The position numbers were made by a program, and so were the translations under genes. Shown in pieces: positions 49,701 through 62,401 of a DNA stretch of 64,000 nt (the stretch's first letter is position 1; every line of letters starts with the position of its first letter). Origin of the DNA: Tomocerus qinae (Eukaryota; Arthropoda; Collembola; Entomobryomorpha; Tomoceridae); contig CM034546.1 of NCBI GenBank assembly GCA_020055645.1, positions 90,458,001 through 90,522,000 of the forward strand. Direction: 5' to 3'. The notes below the pieces were generated by a model. It did no database searches. It was not told where the DNA came from and saw nothing but the letters and a program-made list of their open reading frames with translations.

Positions 49701-52700
49701 GACAATACAAATATTGTGGGTCCTCTACAGACAAAATTGCTTTCCTACTTTACTAGCAAATTGAATTACCATCGACTTCTCTAAATTAACATTGAAACTA
49801 TTCATCTCATTAAAACAGCTTCCCTTGACTCTAAATGCTCTGACTATGGATAACTTGCATAGAGTCGAACACTTGAAAAGACCTTTCGACCTAAGATACC
49901 CCTGTTGTAAATAATTACATTAAACAATTAAAATAGGAAGTTAAAACATTATTATTCTGAAATGATCTATTTTCTAGTATATAAGACATTTATATTCACA
50001 CTTGCAATCCAAATACTAGAAAATTGGTACTGCTCTTATGAATTCATAAGAAATTAAATCACATAATATACTATATCCATTGAACTGGAAAGAAAGCAAA
50101 TGTTAAACATATTTTTAACTGTGCCGATTTAGTGAAATCAGTGGTACTTATAAATTTTGTAATAATTAATGAATGACGTCGTTTTGTCGAGTTTAGGAAT
50201 GTACAATAATGTAATCACTTCGTTTGCAATGGACTAAAATTGAGAAAAATACGGTATACAATGTACAGGTGTCATTTTTCATTTGATTCATACATCTAAG
50301 CATTTAGATGGTTTCCTGAGTGAAAGAGCATATTTCCTCCATTCATAGATGGAATGAATGCAAAATTAAAAAGTACCGAGGACGATAAAAGAAGTAGGCT
50401 GATAATAAGCCACAATATTTTGGCTTCTACCTTCGTCGTCAGTTGGCAGTATAAATGTTTGCGAGAAGATAGGTAGTTGAGTGTGTATCAGTAGCAGGGT
50501 GTTTTTGTTTGTTGACAGGTGGATAGAAAGCGAAAATTCTTGGCTGTTTTCCTACCTTTTCACAACAAGCCAGGAGATACAACAGTGCTAATAAATAGCG
50601 AGGAAGAACTATAAGATATAGGGTACATATTTAATGCATAAGTTTACACGGAGCGTTGATATCTTTCGTTTATGTCGGCTACTCGTGTAGTGCCAAGGGT
50701 TTTATTACTATGCTAGTGTTAGCTATGAAACTGAGAGAGGAAGAGTAAAAAGCAGGACAGACACGAGACGTGAAGACATTTTATAGTATTCCGAAATCGA
50801 ACTACATTGCAATGAAATGAAAAGTATATGAATGCTAAACAGAGAGTACTGTGTATTACTTAAAGATGAGACGTTCAGCTATAGTCGTTTTATGGTTCAG
50901 TTCAGCCATATACGCTCACTCCTCCTAGGTCGACTACGAGCATTGCACATTCAGAACATATATAGACAAAACGGAGGACAGACAGACGACAGATGCTTCT
51001 TTACTTCAATTCAACCGTCCCAACTCGATTTCTATCAAATATTATCTTCTTCTCCGCCTTGCATTGCATATTCACAAGAGACTTGACAATGAGGTAGGAA
51101 TTATGCGAATCTGGAACAGCCAACTATTCTTATGTACAATAGACGCTTATTGTTCTCAACAGCCCAACTCTAAACGTTAAATTTTAAATACATATTTCTG
51201 TTCTACTGCCAAATGTAGGTACCTATAATATGTGGTTTCTTTGTTTCCATTTCTAGTCTAAATATTATTATCATCATTTTCCTACATTTTCCCACATCTA
51301 TCCAATTTTCATTCCTTTACAGCGCGCAGTTCACCAAACAAGTGGAATAAATAAAGTTATACATTTTAAATTGCCGAACATTGTTAATAATTATATTCAA
51401 GTATTTCTGTGTGGCTATAATCTTTTCCTGTGGCTTACCTAAGCATCTTTATAAATTCAGAAAAGAATTTTTTCATCACCATCACGAGGAATATGTGTAA
51501 CCAAAATTATATCAATTATGATATATAACAGAAAATAAAACCAGCAATACATGAAAAATGAAAGCATTCCTCAAACTTAATGTTCAATGTACTCCATGTG
51601 AATACCTTCTTTCGTCCCAATTCAGGTCTTAACGAGAGATATGAGTATTTCTGAAGTTGATTTTAAGTGAAAAGTGGGAGTTGGGGAGTATCCTCTACCC
51701 ACTAACAGAATTCCCAATGTGTAACAAGGCTTAAATAATCACGCAAAGTGAAAAGTGGGATCTTCTGTGGAAACATCAAGGAAATCCCAGGATGAATCTT
51801 TTGTTCCATTGTTTTCTATTCAAGCTATTTGCAAAGTTTTAAAATTAAAATGCTTTCACTGATGTCAGTTGAATAAAAACTTTCTCTAAACTCTTGCTAA
51901 TTGCCGGGAGGAATCTCATGTCTGTTGAATATTGAGTGATGGAAGAACGAAAGCCTTAGATTCACTTTTGTCATACATTTTTATGAGAATATATGTCTAC
52001 AGAATAATCTACTCTTAAAACCCAATTACATTAATTTGGCAGAGTTGAAAGCAAGTATGTAGGCAGGATAATCACTCTGTAGGTACTCAAGTAGCGACAT
52101 TTCATTTCTAGTCAAATTAAATGTAAAAACTATTCGGGCTCTTGCAAGTCGTAAATAAAAGATACAAAGCTCTTATTTTGGTGGTAACTAAGATATAAGC
52201 CTGGAAAGCTTAAGATATACGCCCTTGTAAGACTGCCTTTTGTAGACATTTGCATTTTGTAAATCCTCAAGCACTCCAATGACAACTTCCGACAGGTTTC
52301 CGGCCTTTATTTGTTGCAAAAAATGCTTGTTGCTTACCTCTCTCCTATTATAACTTACAATGATTCCCAACTTACAAGAAAAGACGAACATATTTTTGCC
52401 ACAACCCGAGAATATGAAACTTGCCAAAGAAAAAGTTGAGAATGCTAATTAAGTGTCACTTAGTTTTGCAAACACTTAACTTTTGGGCATAGAGCTTCAA
52501 TGATTTGTTGACGGCAAATAAAGCATTTTGAAAATTAGTTCCATCACTATTATCCTAGATCTTAGATTAAAAAACTCTTTCAACTCAGATTTTCATAGAA
52601 TTGAGGGAAGAAAAGATGCAGAGATGAATTAGAATAGCACTCTCAAGTTATTTCATCTTAACCTTAAGGCTACTGCCACGGAGTTCTAAGAATATATTAT

Positions 52701-55700
52701 CCCATATCTTCTACACTATACCTATACAAATAGCCAGAAGTTAAGGCCGACTTAATAGCATTTTCTTATTATAATCGATAAGCAGGAATCGATAAAGAAT
52801 GTTGAAGAATCTTGCCAAATTGATATAACTATTTTTTCAAATTGTATCATAAATCATAACTTGATCTTAAACTGTTCGCTCGCAATAAAGCTGTACATCT
52901 CAAGTGACAATCTTGAATAAATATTCAGGAAATGAATATTCATGTCTTGTAGTGTAGATAGCAGACTACGCTACTGTAGTCCTTGTAAAACATATCTTTT
53001 GAATAGAATAATATATAGTCTATACATTAGTATATGTATTCTCAGCAATAAAAAAATGTAATCCCATCTACACAGAAGGAAGTAAATTCTAAGTCGTCTC
53101 TCCTGGAAGAACAAATGCTGAGCAGATGGAAATCATGAAAGAAACAAGAGGATATTACTGAGAAGAACAATGTCTCCCTGAAATCACAATTACTGACGGA
53201 GAAAACGTTTCAGAGCAAGCTGTTATTAAAATGTATCTAGATGAGTGAATATTTTTTATGTCTGACCTACTCCTTCGTTCAGTTTATTCAACATCTTGAC
53301 TTCTTTGCAAAAAGAACAAAAATTAATTAGGTATCTTTTACAAAATGAGCTCAATTATTACAACAGTTTTCTTGGGCACTATTCAAGAGTGTTCAGAACA
53401 GTATTACTACGCATAATATGCCAGATGTTTATAATGCTAACCAAAGTTTTCATGTAAGTTTGCGTCATTCAAAGGAAGAGATTTTTATCCTCATCCATAC
53501 ACAGAAGGTTTTCAATCCAATTCAACAGAATTTTCTTATCAAGACGTGACTACATACATAAATAATAATATGGAATATTATAGTAAAGAGAAAATCCAGA
53601 AATACTAACACTTCTTATATAATGGATGCACTTCATCTGAAATACAGAATTTAATTTCATATGCGGCTATTTAGAACTTTCTCAAAGACGTTCGATCTGG
53701 ATCTGGGCATGAACACTTAAATAACCCATACCACATCTAAAATCCAGTACAGAATGAGGCAACTTGAGGCAAATAGACTCTTGAGAACGATGATAGAGAA
53801 AAATATACATAATTCTAGAATTATCATAGAAAATATTATAGTATGCTTGTGAATGGAAATTTAAAAAATATATATAATCTGCTATAGTCACGTTGAATGT
53901 TATATAAGAACAAGTAGGCATGCAGATTTAGTGGGGATCTACTTCTATAGTCTCTTCTGACATGAGTATTGAAAAAAGTTATTTTTTTCAATATTCTTTT
54001 GGCAACTAGGGGAGTTTTGAAATCTGGAAAAGAAATTCTGAGCTCTCAGTAATAAAAAGTTTAGTTCAGACCACATAAATGGCATGCCAAGCCAAAGGAA
54101 AGCCACATTCAGTTTTATTCACATTCAGTTAACCGTATGAATTGTAAACTTTGGAATATTGGATTCAGACAACTTTCCCTGTGTATTTACATCTATATTA
54201 ATAGTATTTGTTGGCAAGTGCAATGCTACAGAGAGTGGCAAGAGAGAGTAAATCCCAGAATAATAAAATATTAAAAAGGAAGACTGAGAATAAACAAAAA
54301 AGTTACCTTTACTCTGATCTATCTCAGGAAAATCCAATCCGACAGAGTGAGAATCGTGAAACGGAGCAGTACACTTTCACCCCAAGAAGAAGGATCACTT
54401 CATTGCAGTTTCCGAAGTAATGAAGACTATTGTGCACAAGTTTCTAACAATTCCAAGGTTCGTCTCTACTACATCTGGGTTGATGTTGGGATAGGAAAGT
54501 CACTTTCACCCTTCTTATCTTTTCGACACTTGTTCTTGTGTTTGTCCCAACTTAGAAATACAATGTATCTTTTGTTAGCTCAGGTAGAACGCCCCTTTCC
54601 ATTGGCACTCATGATTTGCTTGGGATAAGAAGAGTGCAAGCACAGGAGAGAATACAGTCAGTAAGTTGTCCCTTATTGTTGTCTTAAGGTTTTACAACTT
54701 GTAGGACACGGGATAAAGAAGAAGAGATCTTTTTGATCAGCTACTTCCTCCTCGTAATTGGAAACTTAGCAATCCTAGCTTATCTTTTTAGTCTATAGGT
54801 GGTAACATTACTAAATAGTGTTTATTTAAGTGTAAGATGATGTAAAGTCTGTTGCCTGAGTTAGACGAAATAAAATACGTCAGCTAAAGCTTGGCAGACA
54901 GGGCGATCAGAACAGGAGCTTGAACAGTCGAGCAAAGAGAAGTAATGAAGGGAAAGCAGAGACTTTTTGTGGCTAGACAGATACGAAGAGAAAGCCGGAG
55001 CATAACCATGCGCGGAATTTGGCCTGCAAATACACTAAGATTGCATATCTTCCCTTTATTTCTCGCTTCGCAAATCTAAGCAACGACTGGCTACTGATGC
55101 TTCAGAAATATCACTTTTTATAAAATGCCCTTTCAATGGTAAATGCCCTCATGGAAACCCACCAACATCCGCCCTTGACCTATTCTGTCCATTAAGAATT
55201 TGGCGAGTTATACAAAATAGCTGATTTTAGAGATTTACGGGCTCCGTCAATTTCTATTTGGTTATGCTTATATATGCCACAGTGTTTTTCAATTGACTTA
55301 TTACCACGTGTTGATCAATTACACATGGAAATACAAAAATACAATGAAGTTTAACAAACTCATATTGTATGTACCTTTATTTCCACTCTTTTTTAAGTTT
55401 CAAAAGTGTTAGTTTACAGTGTATCGATTGATATTTTTTACTAGAACGTTATAAAACTGTAAGTTAGTCAATTACATACAGTACTTAGTTTTAAGTCATT
55501 CATAGCTGCACATGGGCAAGAATAATTGTGCCTAGGAATTAGGAAAATTGTTGTTATTTCATTCATTTATCATTTCATCATATTACATGTAGTAATGTAC
55601 AATGGAAGTAAAATGGGATATGCGACTGTAGTTAATCAATACTGAGTATTAATCGCATTGTTAGTCGAGTGTTAAGTATGTACGTAAAGGATTGTAGCAC

Positions 55701-58376
55701 TTACTCCGTAATTTTACAATAAGATATAATAACTACGTTTCAAGTTAACATTTTCTCCGCCTTTATTGCTTTTACTATGTAGTCGTAAGCTACCTTTCAA
55801 CACTCTGCCGTAAATTTGATTCTAGTGGTGGAGTAGAATTAGTGAGAGAGGCTTTTACATAACGGTTTTCGCATATGACACCTGGTTATTACTTGCTAGC
55901 ACTACATGTGCCATGTCTACTTCCTACAATGGACAACTATTTATTAGACTGCGATTCGCAATCGCAACTTACTTGGTTAGTTACTACTGAGTTGTACAAT
56001 AAGACCAGCTTTTTCACCACCTAGATCTAAGTACTACATATCTTGTACATAATATAATGTGCATGTATGCAAGTAGTTTATTGCTTTGATGTGTAAATCG
56101 TGTAAGACTTTTATGGCCTTCTGGTGGTATGGACTAGGTCTACGTACACACGGTTGTGTTTTGCTACGTCATACTGGACGCATGCTATATTTAGGATAAT
56201 AAAATTTCTTTATGTTCTCTGCGTACCTTTTAATGTGTAATGCAAATAATTTAACTTTGGGCATTGCATGATGTAGAAGAACGCATTGCTTGTCCAGCCA
56301 ACAACATTGAGTACATTACAAACAGATATATAAGTACATGTTGACGAAATGAATTGCCTCGCCTTGTAGTAATGATACTAAGTGTACAAAAGTGGGCATA
56401 ACAGTTTGAAATTGGATGTCTACTATAATGTGTACTTAAGTGAACCTGCGAGTTTCCCTTCTGCCGTTGGCCTTTTCACAATCTCTACTTTAGTATCATT
56501 TTACAGTAGATTGCCTCGCATGAGAACTCGTAGTAAAAGTCAACGTCAGCTGAACCGACTTACGATCACGGCTCATGACGTATTGACAGGGAAAGAGCAA
56601 GGAAAACTTTTCAGATGTCGTTTACCAACAGGCAGATGGACAGCAGCAACTTATTAAGGTAAGTTAAACCGTCTCAGTGGCTACCTCATGGACTCATACA
56701 CATAGGAAACTGGTAAGGATTACAGCAAAGCCTTTGCTGGTGTAAATGTCAATTTCGTAATGACCACACCGAAAAACCGCCACAGAAAGGCCAATCCATA
56801 TACTTGGCTTTTCACTTTCTTTCTTGTCTCAATCCCTGCTTTCTCCACCACAGACACAGTCTATAGTTGAAGTTAAATGCATCGTCAATATTTCTGGGCT
56901 TTTTGAAGTGTTTATCTGCAATAAGCAGTCCAAACTATTAGGTACGTACGTATGTGTACAGTCAAGATGAGGTAATATGTTATGTGCCTGGGTGAAATAT
57001 GAATCACTGTAAATGGCAATATTCATACACTTAACCAGTATCTGAAACTATATTTTTTACCCAAAATGTTAGTGTAACTAATATAGGCAAGACTTTTGCA
57101 TCAATTTTTGTCGAAATAATATTGAAATGGTTTTGACAATAACACTCTGATTCATGAAGCCTGTGATTTCCTAAATTCACAGCATTAATACCTAAAAGTT
57201 TTGAATGCCCCAGGCATTAAACGTAACTTCAAATTGCGTGGGTTAATTGGAGTAAAAATTAATTACTGAAGTCTGGGCTGGTAAATAGTTGGCATAAACA
57301 AGAAAATTCATGAAATATGTAAACGTAGTGAATATATTCAGGTAGATCGTTAGTTATCATGAGTGAGTCTAGATAGTCATGAAGGAAGAGTGCTCCACTT
57401 TGGCTGTGGCTACTTGCACGCATCCACTGAAGTGAGGCTAGGGTAGGAATGTGATGGAACTTACAAAGGGATAAGAGGAATTCGAGGAGATCACGCACAA
57501 GTTAATTTAGGTATGTGTATTATTGTATGATAGTGGACATTAAATTAGCGCATGTAGTTTAAATTACATTAAATTGCGTTACCTTCATTAAGAATGTATG
57601 AGGCAGAAAATTTTCTCTGAAGGAGATGTGCACATAAGTACCCGGGAGCTTAGTTATTTAATTTGGCGTCTGTCATGAAAATTTAAGGAGCATGTCATCA
57701 CTTTACTTGTAGTTTCTTCTGTCTGTGTCGTGTCTTCCTTCCGCCTTGCTTCTCCGTTCTTGAAAAACTCTGAATTTGACAACTTCTTCGTTTCTCTTTG
57801 CTCTTTTTCCAAATGCAGGTTCTCAAATTGTCGTCCGGTTGGTTTACTTCCTTTCGCTTTGATTACATTTCTATGTTCCATTTCTTACTTGCATACAAAA
57901 TTACTCTTTATTATTGCTTTACCATTCACCTAGCTGCAGGGAATAAGCACTTACCGTTCTTAAATTATTGTACAGGTACGCCGTGGAGATAAGTCTGGAT
58001 GGAATTTTTTCATTCGGCAACAACATTTTTGTTTTTCTGCAAACAATGTTTTCCATTGGTTATTAGGTAGATTAGTTCCACTCATATACCCTTTACATAT
58101 CATTATAGACAATTTGTTTGAAGATAAACAACAAGCTATACTCTCTACCTTTCTGAGATATAAATAGTCGTGAATAATATTCCTATGCATTACCAGATTA
58201 AGACTTTTATATGTAATTTATTCCCCGTCTGCACGTATGTGGAAATACTACTGCGGTAGCATTCATATACTTTTTGTATCCGTCTGTCTGCTATATGTTT
58301 GTGTTGTACAACATTTCACGTTCTGGTTTTGTTTGCTGTGATGGCATAATTTGAATAAATTGCATGTGTAGACTAT
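40706..58376. other. 17.7-kb stretch without a recognised gene
   Basis: Open frames up to 147 codons occur, but they are isolated, hydrophobic, Cys/Tyr/Leu-rich and lack family motifs or partner exons. The stretch may hold leader exons or regulatory DNA of the flanking receptor genes. Confidence 0.45.
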
Positions 58377-58611
58377 CAAGATTTGTCTAAACAGGTTAGG
58401 CGAAGCGGGAGTTTGCAAATTAAAAGTTCACTTTTTTCACCTCTATATTCACCTGCCTGTAATCACCATGGTAGTTAGCAATGGCAGTCATTTATCCTAT
58501 CCAAGCAGTGGAGGACAAATTATAGGATTTGTCCTCCAGAAGTGACAAAAGTGAATTTTTAATTTGTCAACTACCGGACCGACTAACCTGTTACCATATA
58601 GACGAATCTTG
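58377..58611. mobile_element. Short inverted-repeat element, 9-bp target duplication
   Basis: 235 bp flanked by identical GTAGACTAT at 58368-58376 and 58612-58620. Ends are CAAGATTTGTCTA and the inverse of CAAGATTCGTCTA. Inverted similarity continues inward for about 70 bp (ACAGGTTAG, CAAATTAAAA, TTCACTTTT). Near the right arm is a separate palindrome, GGAGGACAAAT...ATTTGTCCTCC. Confidence 0.88.
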
Positions 58612-60458
58612 GTAGACTATATTAGGTTACTAATCGCCCTTATTAATCAAAAAATTTCTTACTTTATTTATAACGCGAGAGGAAATGTAAATCTGGATTT
58701 GCCATGCATGAATTTTACAATTTAATAGGTCCATATAACTTTAGTCAACAACACAACAAAGTACTCTTTAGGGCATTTTGTTTTCATTATATTAAGGTTA
58801 GCAGTGACATTCGAATGTATGCCCTATGCTACGTTTACAGTGGAATGCGAGGAGACATATCGCAAGTCAAGCCATGATAAACGAAAGGGCTAACGATTCT
58901 ATATTGTGATGCAGAAATGGGACTAAACCATATGATTCTCTACTCCCCTGTTTCTTTCTCAACTATATAAATTAGGAGATTTGACTTTCATGCTATTTAT
59001 ATAGAAACAAATACATTCTCTGATTTGATTACTGTTACATGTATAAGAATTCGGATTATTGTTTCTTTTGGTTTCATGTGAGAAATTACTGTTCAACCAA
59101 ACGGTCGACATAAGGATATCCGACTTCAATCCTTCACTAGATATGCATCACAATATTATGGGAACGAGTAGCAGACGGCTCAACATTATAGCCAATGGCA
59201 CGGATTGTAATGTTGTAGAAGTAGGTTGTTATGATAAACTTGAAATGAATGGAGCCTTCAAATTCTGACTACAAAGACTAGTCAATAACCGCACACAAGA
59301 ATCATTTCACTTGGCTCAAATGATATTATTTCATTTTCATTTCAAAAGATAGTTTGGAATTAATTTCTGTTCAATAAAGCCTATTTATTTGAAGTTTTGA
59401 AATCCAACTGCCACATATTTGTAAAGTGTGATTTCTAACCACATGCCCTTACTCAATTTATGGTAATACAGATCATGGTTTCCATGTAGTGCTTAGCTAT
59501 GTTTACTACTTTATCAAGTGTATTACAACTTTGTGAGTATTCATGGACAAAGATATGCATAGCAGAAAAATGATTTTTTTAAAGCTGGTTCAGGCTTAAT
59601 ATATGGTGGGTATTAAATCATGTAACAAGTTACACATTACAGTTCATTAAAGACATTAATAAGAGATCTTTACGTTTGTAAATGTAAATAGTAGCAGTGG
59701 CTATTTATACCTATCATCGTATCGTATCGTCGTATCGTATCCTATTGATATTAAATTGCATTAAACTCGCATCACTTCACCCCTAACTCCAGTGAAGTTT
59801 GAAGTAATTGCACAAGTACAAGTAAGAAGTTATGATTATTTGTGTAGGTAACACAAAGTTTTAATTCATATTTGTAAATTGCAATAGATTACATACATAA
59901 TAATTTATCCACTCATTCATTTGCATATGAATGCAATCTCAGAATATAAAAATCCGATAATGTTCACTTGTTGACATCAATGTCGATGACTAACACATAT
60001 GAAAGAACCCAAGGAAGGATTTACAAATTCAGTACTGCAGGAAATAATATCAACTTTCTGCCCTCAGAAAATGCATAAAAACGTATTTAGGAACATAGGA
60101 ATAAACGACATAGTCTGTCATTGTTATTATCTTAATAATAAACAAAGTTTTTGTTATTAACTTCCTCTCATTCTTCGACGCTACTTCGATACTGATATGA
60201 TATACATTATGTACATTGTGGGAAGTTATTTCAATGGCAAATGACAAATAGTTTTCAAACAATATTTTTCGAAATTAGATGCAATCTAAACTGCAAAACA
60301 AAGCAAAAAAAAACTATAACAATAAGTGTCTATAGCACACCGCAAAATCTACCAGCATAGTGGACTGAGTGACACAAACATCTTGGTTAATTTACACTTC
60401 CTAACCATCGATTATTCATCCATTTCCTTCGAATATAGGCATCATATTTATTTAAGTA
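58612..60458. other. Upstream of the Methuselah-like gene
   Basis: Probably holds promoter and any upstream exons of the receptor. One open stretch at 59059-59268 with Cys residues and an NGT sequon is a weak exon candidate. Nothing else is supported. Confidence 0.4.
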
Positions 60459-60798
60459 ATGAAATATTTTATACTTCACATGAACACAAAAAGTGTCAAT
60501 ATGGTACCAAAAGTGACAATTGAAATCCTTAGTCAATGTTCAAACATCACGATGAACACAACTGAACTTCATTTGAGTGAATCCACATTCATCACCATCA
60601 ACATATTTGGAACATTGTTTTATCTAATAATACTGGTGATATTTTCCATAGAATGGAAAACTTTGTCATTACACGGATGGACTGTGTTTTGCTATATATT
60701 GTCACAGTTTTTGTCGTACATTTTTAGTACACTTGGATCGTTTCAAATGGCTTTCTACAAAGACGAATCTCTCGGTTCCAATTTCTGCATTTTCACAG
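60459..60798 (+). CDS. Methuselah-like exon A (TM1, TM2, start of TM3)
   Basis: Contains three possible initiator Mets before residue 20, two N-glycosylation sequons (NIT, NTT), TM1 and TM2, and ends NFCIFT in phase 1 at a GTACCA donor. The 5' edge is uncertain: several AG sites within the first 80 bases could be acceptors from upstream exons. Confidence 0.75.
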
Positions 60799-62401
60799 GT
60801 ACCATTCCAGTTTTCTTCAATAGCTCTCGATAAAGTAGAAACGCAAACATTTTCCAAGAAAATGCTAGCCATTTTGTAAATTAACAGCAGATATCCTTTT
60901 CCTTGTTCCAGGAGCGATGACACATTACTTTATTCTCTTCACTTTCTCATGGTTGACGATTATTAATGTGGATATTTGGTGGTCTTTCAGGTACAAAGGC
61001 TACTATGTTTTTACTACTAAGTATAATTACTACATGCGGCTGGAATATGTGCTAGATTAGAATTTTAGAATCTCAATTTAAGATTTATATGCAACAAGGC
61101 TCCTAACACTTATGTCACTAAATGAAAGGTTATGTAGACACCCAGACCAACTTAGACCAATTTAGACGAATTTGGAATAACTTAGACGAATTTAGACGAA
61201 TAATTTAGACGAATTTAGACGAACTTAGACAATACGGTGCAAAGGGGTCGAATTGTTTCCAATTCAGTCTGCAAATCATCTTCGTTTTGAAGAATACTAG
61301 TGGGGTTTATTTTTGTAAAAAAATATGCCAGCGCATTGAGTTTTTGGCGTACTATTTATTAATTATTTCAATTTCGAAAGGTAGGCTACGTGTATTGGTT
61401 ATATTGAATTTCAAAATATTTACTGCATGCGTCAACATTTTGGTTGAATTTAATATTAACAGCAAGTGTAGCGAGTAAGATGCATTTTGGCTCTCACTAT
61501 CACACACAGATACATACTATATATTGATAAATAAAATCTGTGATGTCTGATCTATAATCATTGAGTAATTATAAATATAGATATTGAGAAGGAGTATGTT
61601 AAAATTATTTAGAATATAAGTTGACCGTTTTCTTTTAACATAGTACTCATATCTTAGGTATCTTCGGCGGCCAGTTGACAAAAACGTCAAAAAACAATTC
61701 TTGACTTACGTAATCCTCAGTTTCATCATCGCTACCACCATTCTTGCAACAGGCTTTGTGCTACAACGTTTTGAAAAGTAAGTAGTTCACAGGTAGAACC
61801 AATAAAACCTGCTTGTATTATCAGCGCAATAATTTTTTGCCAATAGCACGCATACTATGAAATATGATGATTTAATTGCAGTGGGAGGATCATTGTTCCA
61901 AATTATGGTTTGGTAAAGTGTTTTTTGTCACCTAAAGCATTGCTACCGTATCTATACGGTCCAGCTGCTGGTTTATTGCTTTTGAATGTTGTCTTCTTTA
62001 CTGTGACTTGCATCAATCTGTGGAAATACAGAAGGGAAACTGAAATGGCTACCAATACCAAACAAAAAGAATCGTACGTTTTTAACACACTTTGTATTTA
62101 TGAATTTTTTTTGCTTATGGGTACAACCTTAAATTAAATCAACCTGGATTGGATGATGTTAATTAATGCATTCTTTATCCCGGACAGGGTGCTACTGTTC
62201 CTGAAACTCTTAGCAATAATGGGCGTACCGATGATATTAGCAAAACTTCCAAATTTGTTGAACATTAGTTGGGCCAAAAGACTAACTAACTTCGTTTACG
62301 CTGCTCAAGCCTTTGCTCTTTTAGTGCTTTTCATAGTCAAACATTTTGTAGTTGTTCGCAAAGTGTTAATGAAATTTAATATTAAAGAGCTTTGTCATTA
62401 A
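60459..62401 (+). CDS. Methuselah-like family B GPCR, 5 exons, 314 aa as seen
   Basis: A secretin-type (family B) receptor of the Methuselah group; in insects such receptors act at the plasma membrane and some affect stress response and lifespan, with mostly unsettled ligands. Exons of 340, 79, 120, 192 and 214 nt join in phase to 945 nt. Seven membrane segments are visible. TM1 is followed by HGWTVFCYILSQFLSYIF (TM2), NFCIFTGAMTHYFILFTFSW then LTIINVDIWWSFR (TM3 and loop 2), TM4, loop VPNYGLVKCFLSPKA with the paired Cys, TM5, LLFLKLLAIMGVPMI (TM6) and FVYAAQAFALLVLFIV (TM7). Only about 50 residues precede TM1, whereas Methuselah proteins usually have an ectodomain of about 200. The ATG follows an in-frame stop, but upstream exons spliced into this one cannot be excluded. 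Confidence 0.88.
60912..60990 (+). CDS. Methuselah-like exon B (TM3)
   Basis: Encodes GAMTHYFILFTFSW then LTIINVDIWWSFR, the family TM3 signature (FxWLxxxxxDIWWxFR). The acceptor is TTGTTCCAG and the donor CAG|GTACAA. Confidence 0.93.
61144..61231. repeat. Minisatellite, unit about 10-13 bp
   Basis: About seven or eight copies of a unit close to TTTAGACGAA with TTAGACCAA variants and spacing changes. It lies within the second intron of the Methuselah-like gene. Confidence 0.85.
61658..61777 (+). CDS. Methuselah-like exon C (TM4)
   Basis: Encodes the basic loop YLRRPVDKNVKK and TM4 (LTYVILSFIIATTILATGF). The acceptor is ATATCTTAG and the donor AA|GTAAGT. It follows a 667-bp intron containing a minisatellite. 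Confidence 0.9.
61882..62073 (+). CDS. Methuselah-like exon D (loop 2 Cys, TM5)
   Basis: Encodes PNYGLVKCFLSPKA, the extracellular Cys loop typical of the family, TM5 (GLLLLNVVFFTVTCINLW) and the third intracellular loop. The donor is TC|GTACGT; an alternative frame without splicing stops after about 20 codons. Confidence 0.9.
62188..62401 (+). CDS. Methuselah-like exon E (TM6, TM7, stop)
   Basis: Encodes LLFLKLLAIMGVPMI (TM6), NISW, and FVYAAQAFALLVLFIVKHF (TM7), then a short cytoplasmic tail. The acceptor GGACAG is pyrimidine-poor but restores frame and the family order. Confidence 0.87.
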
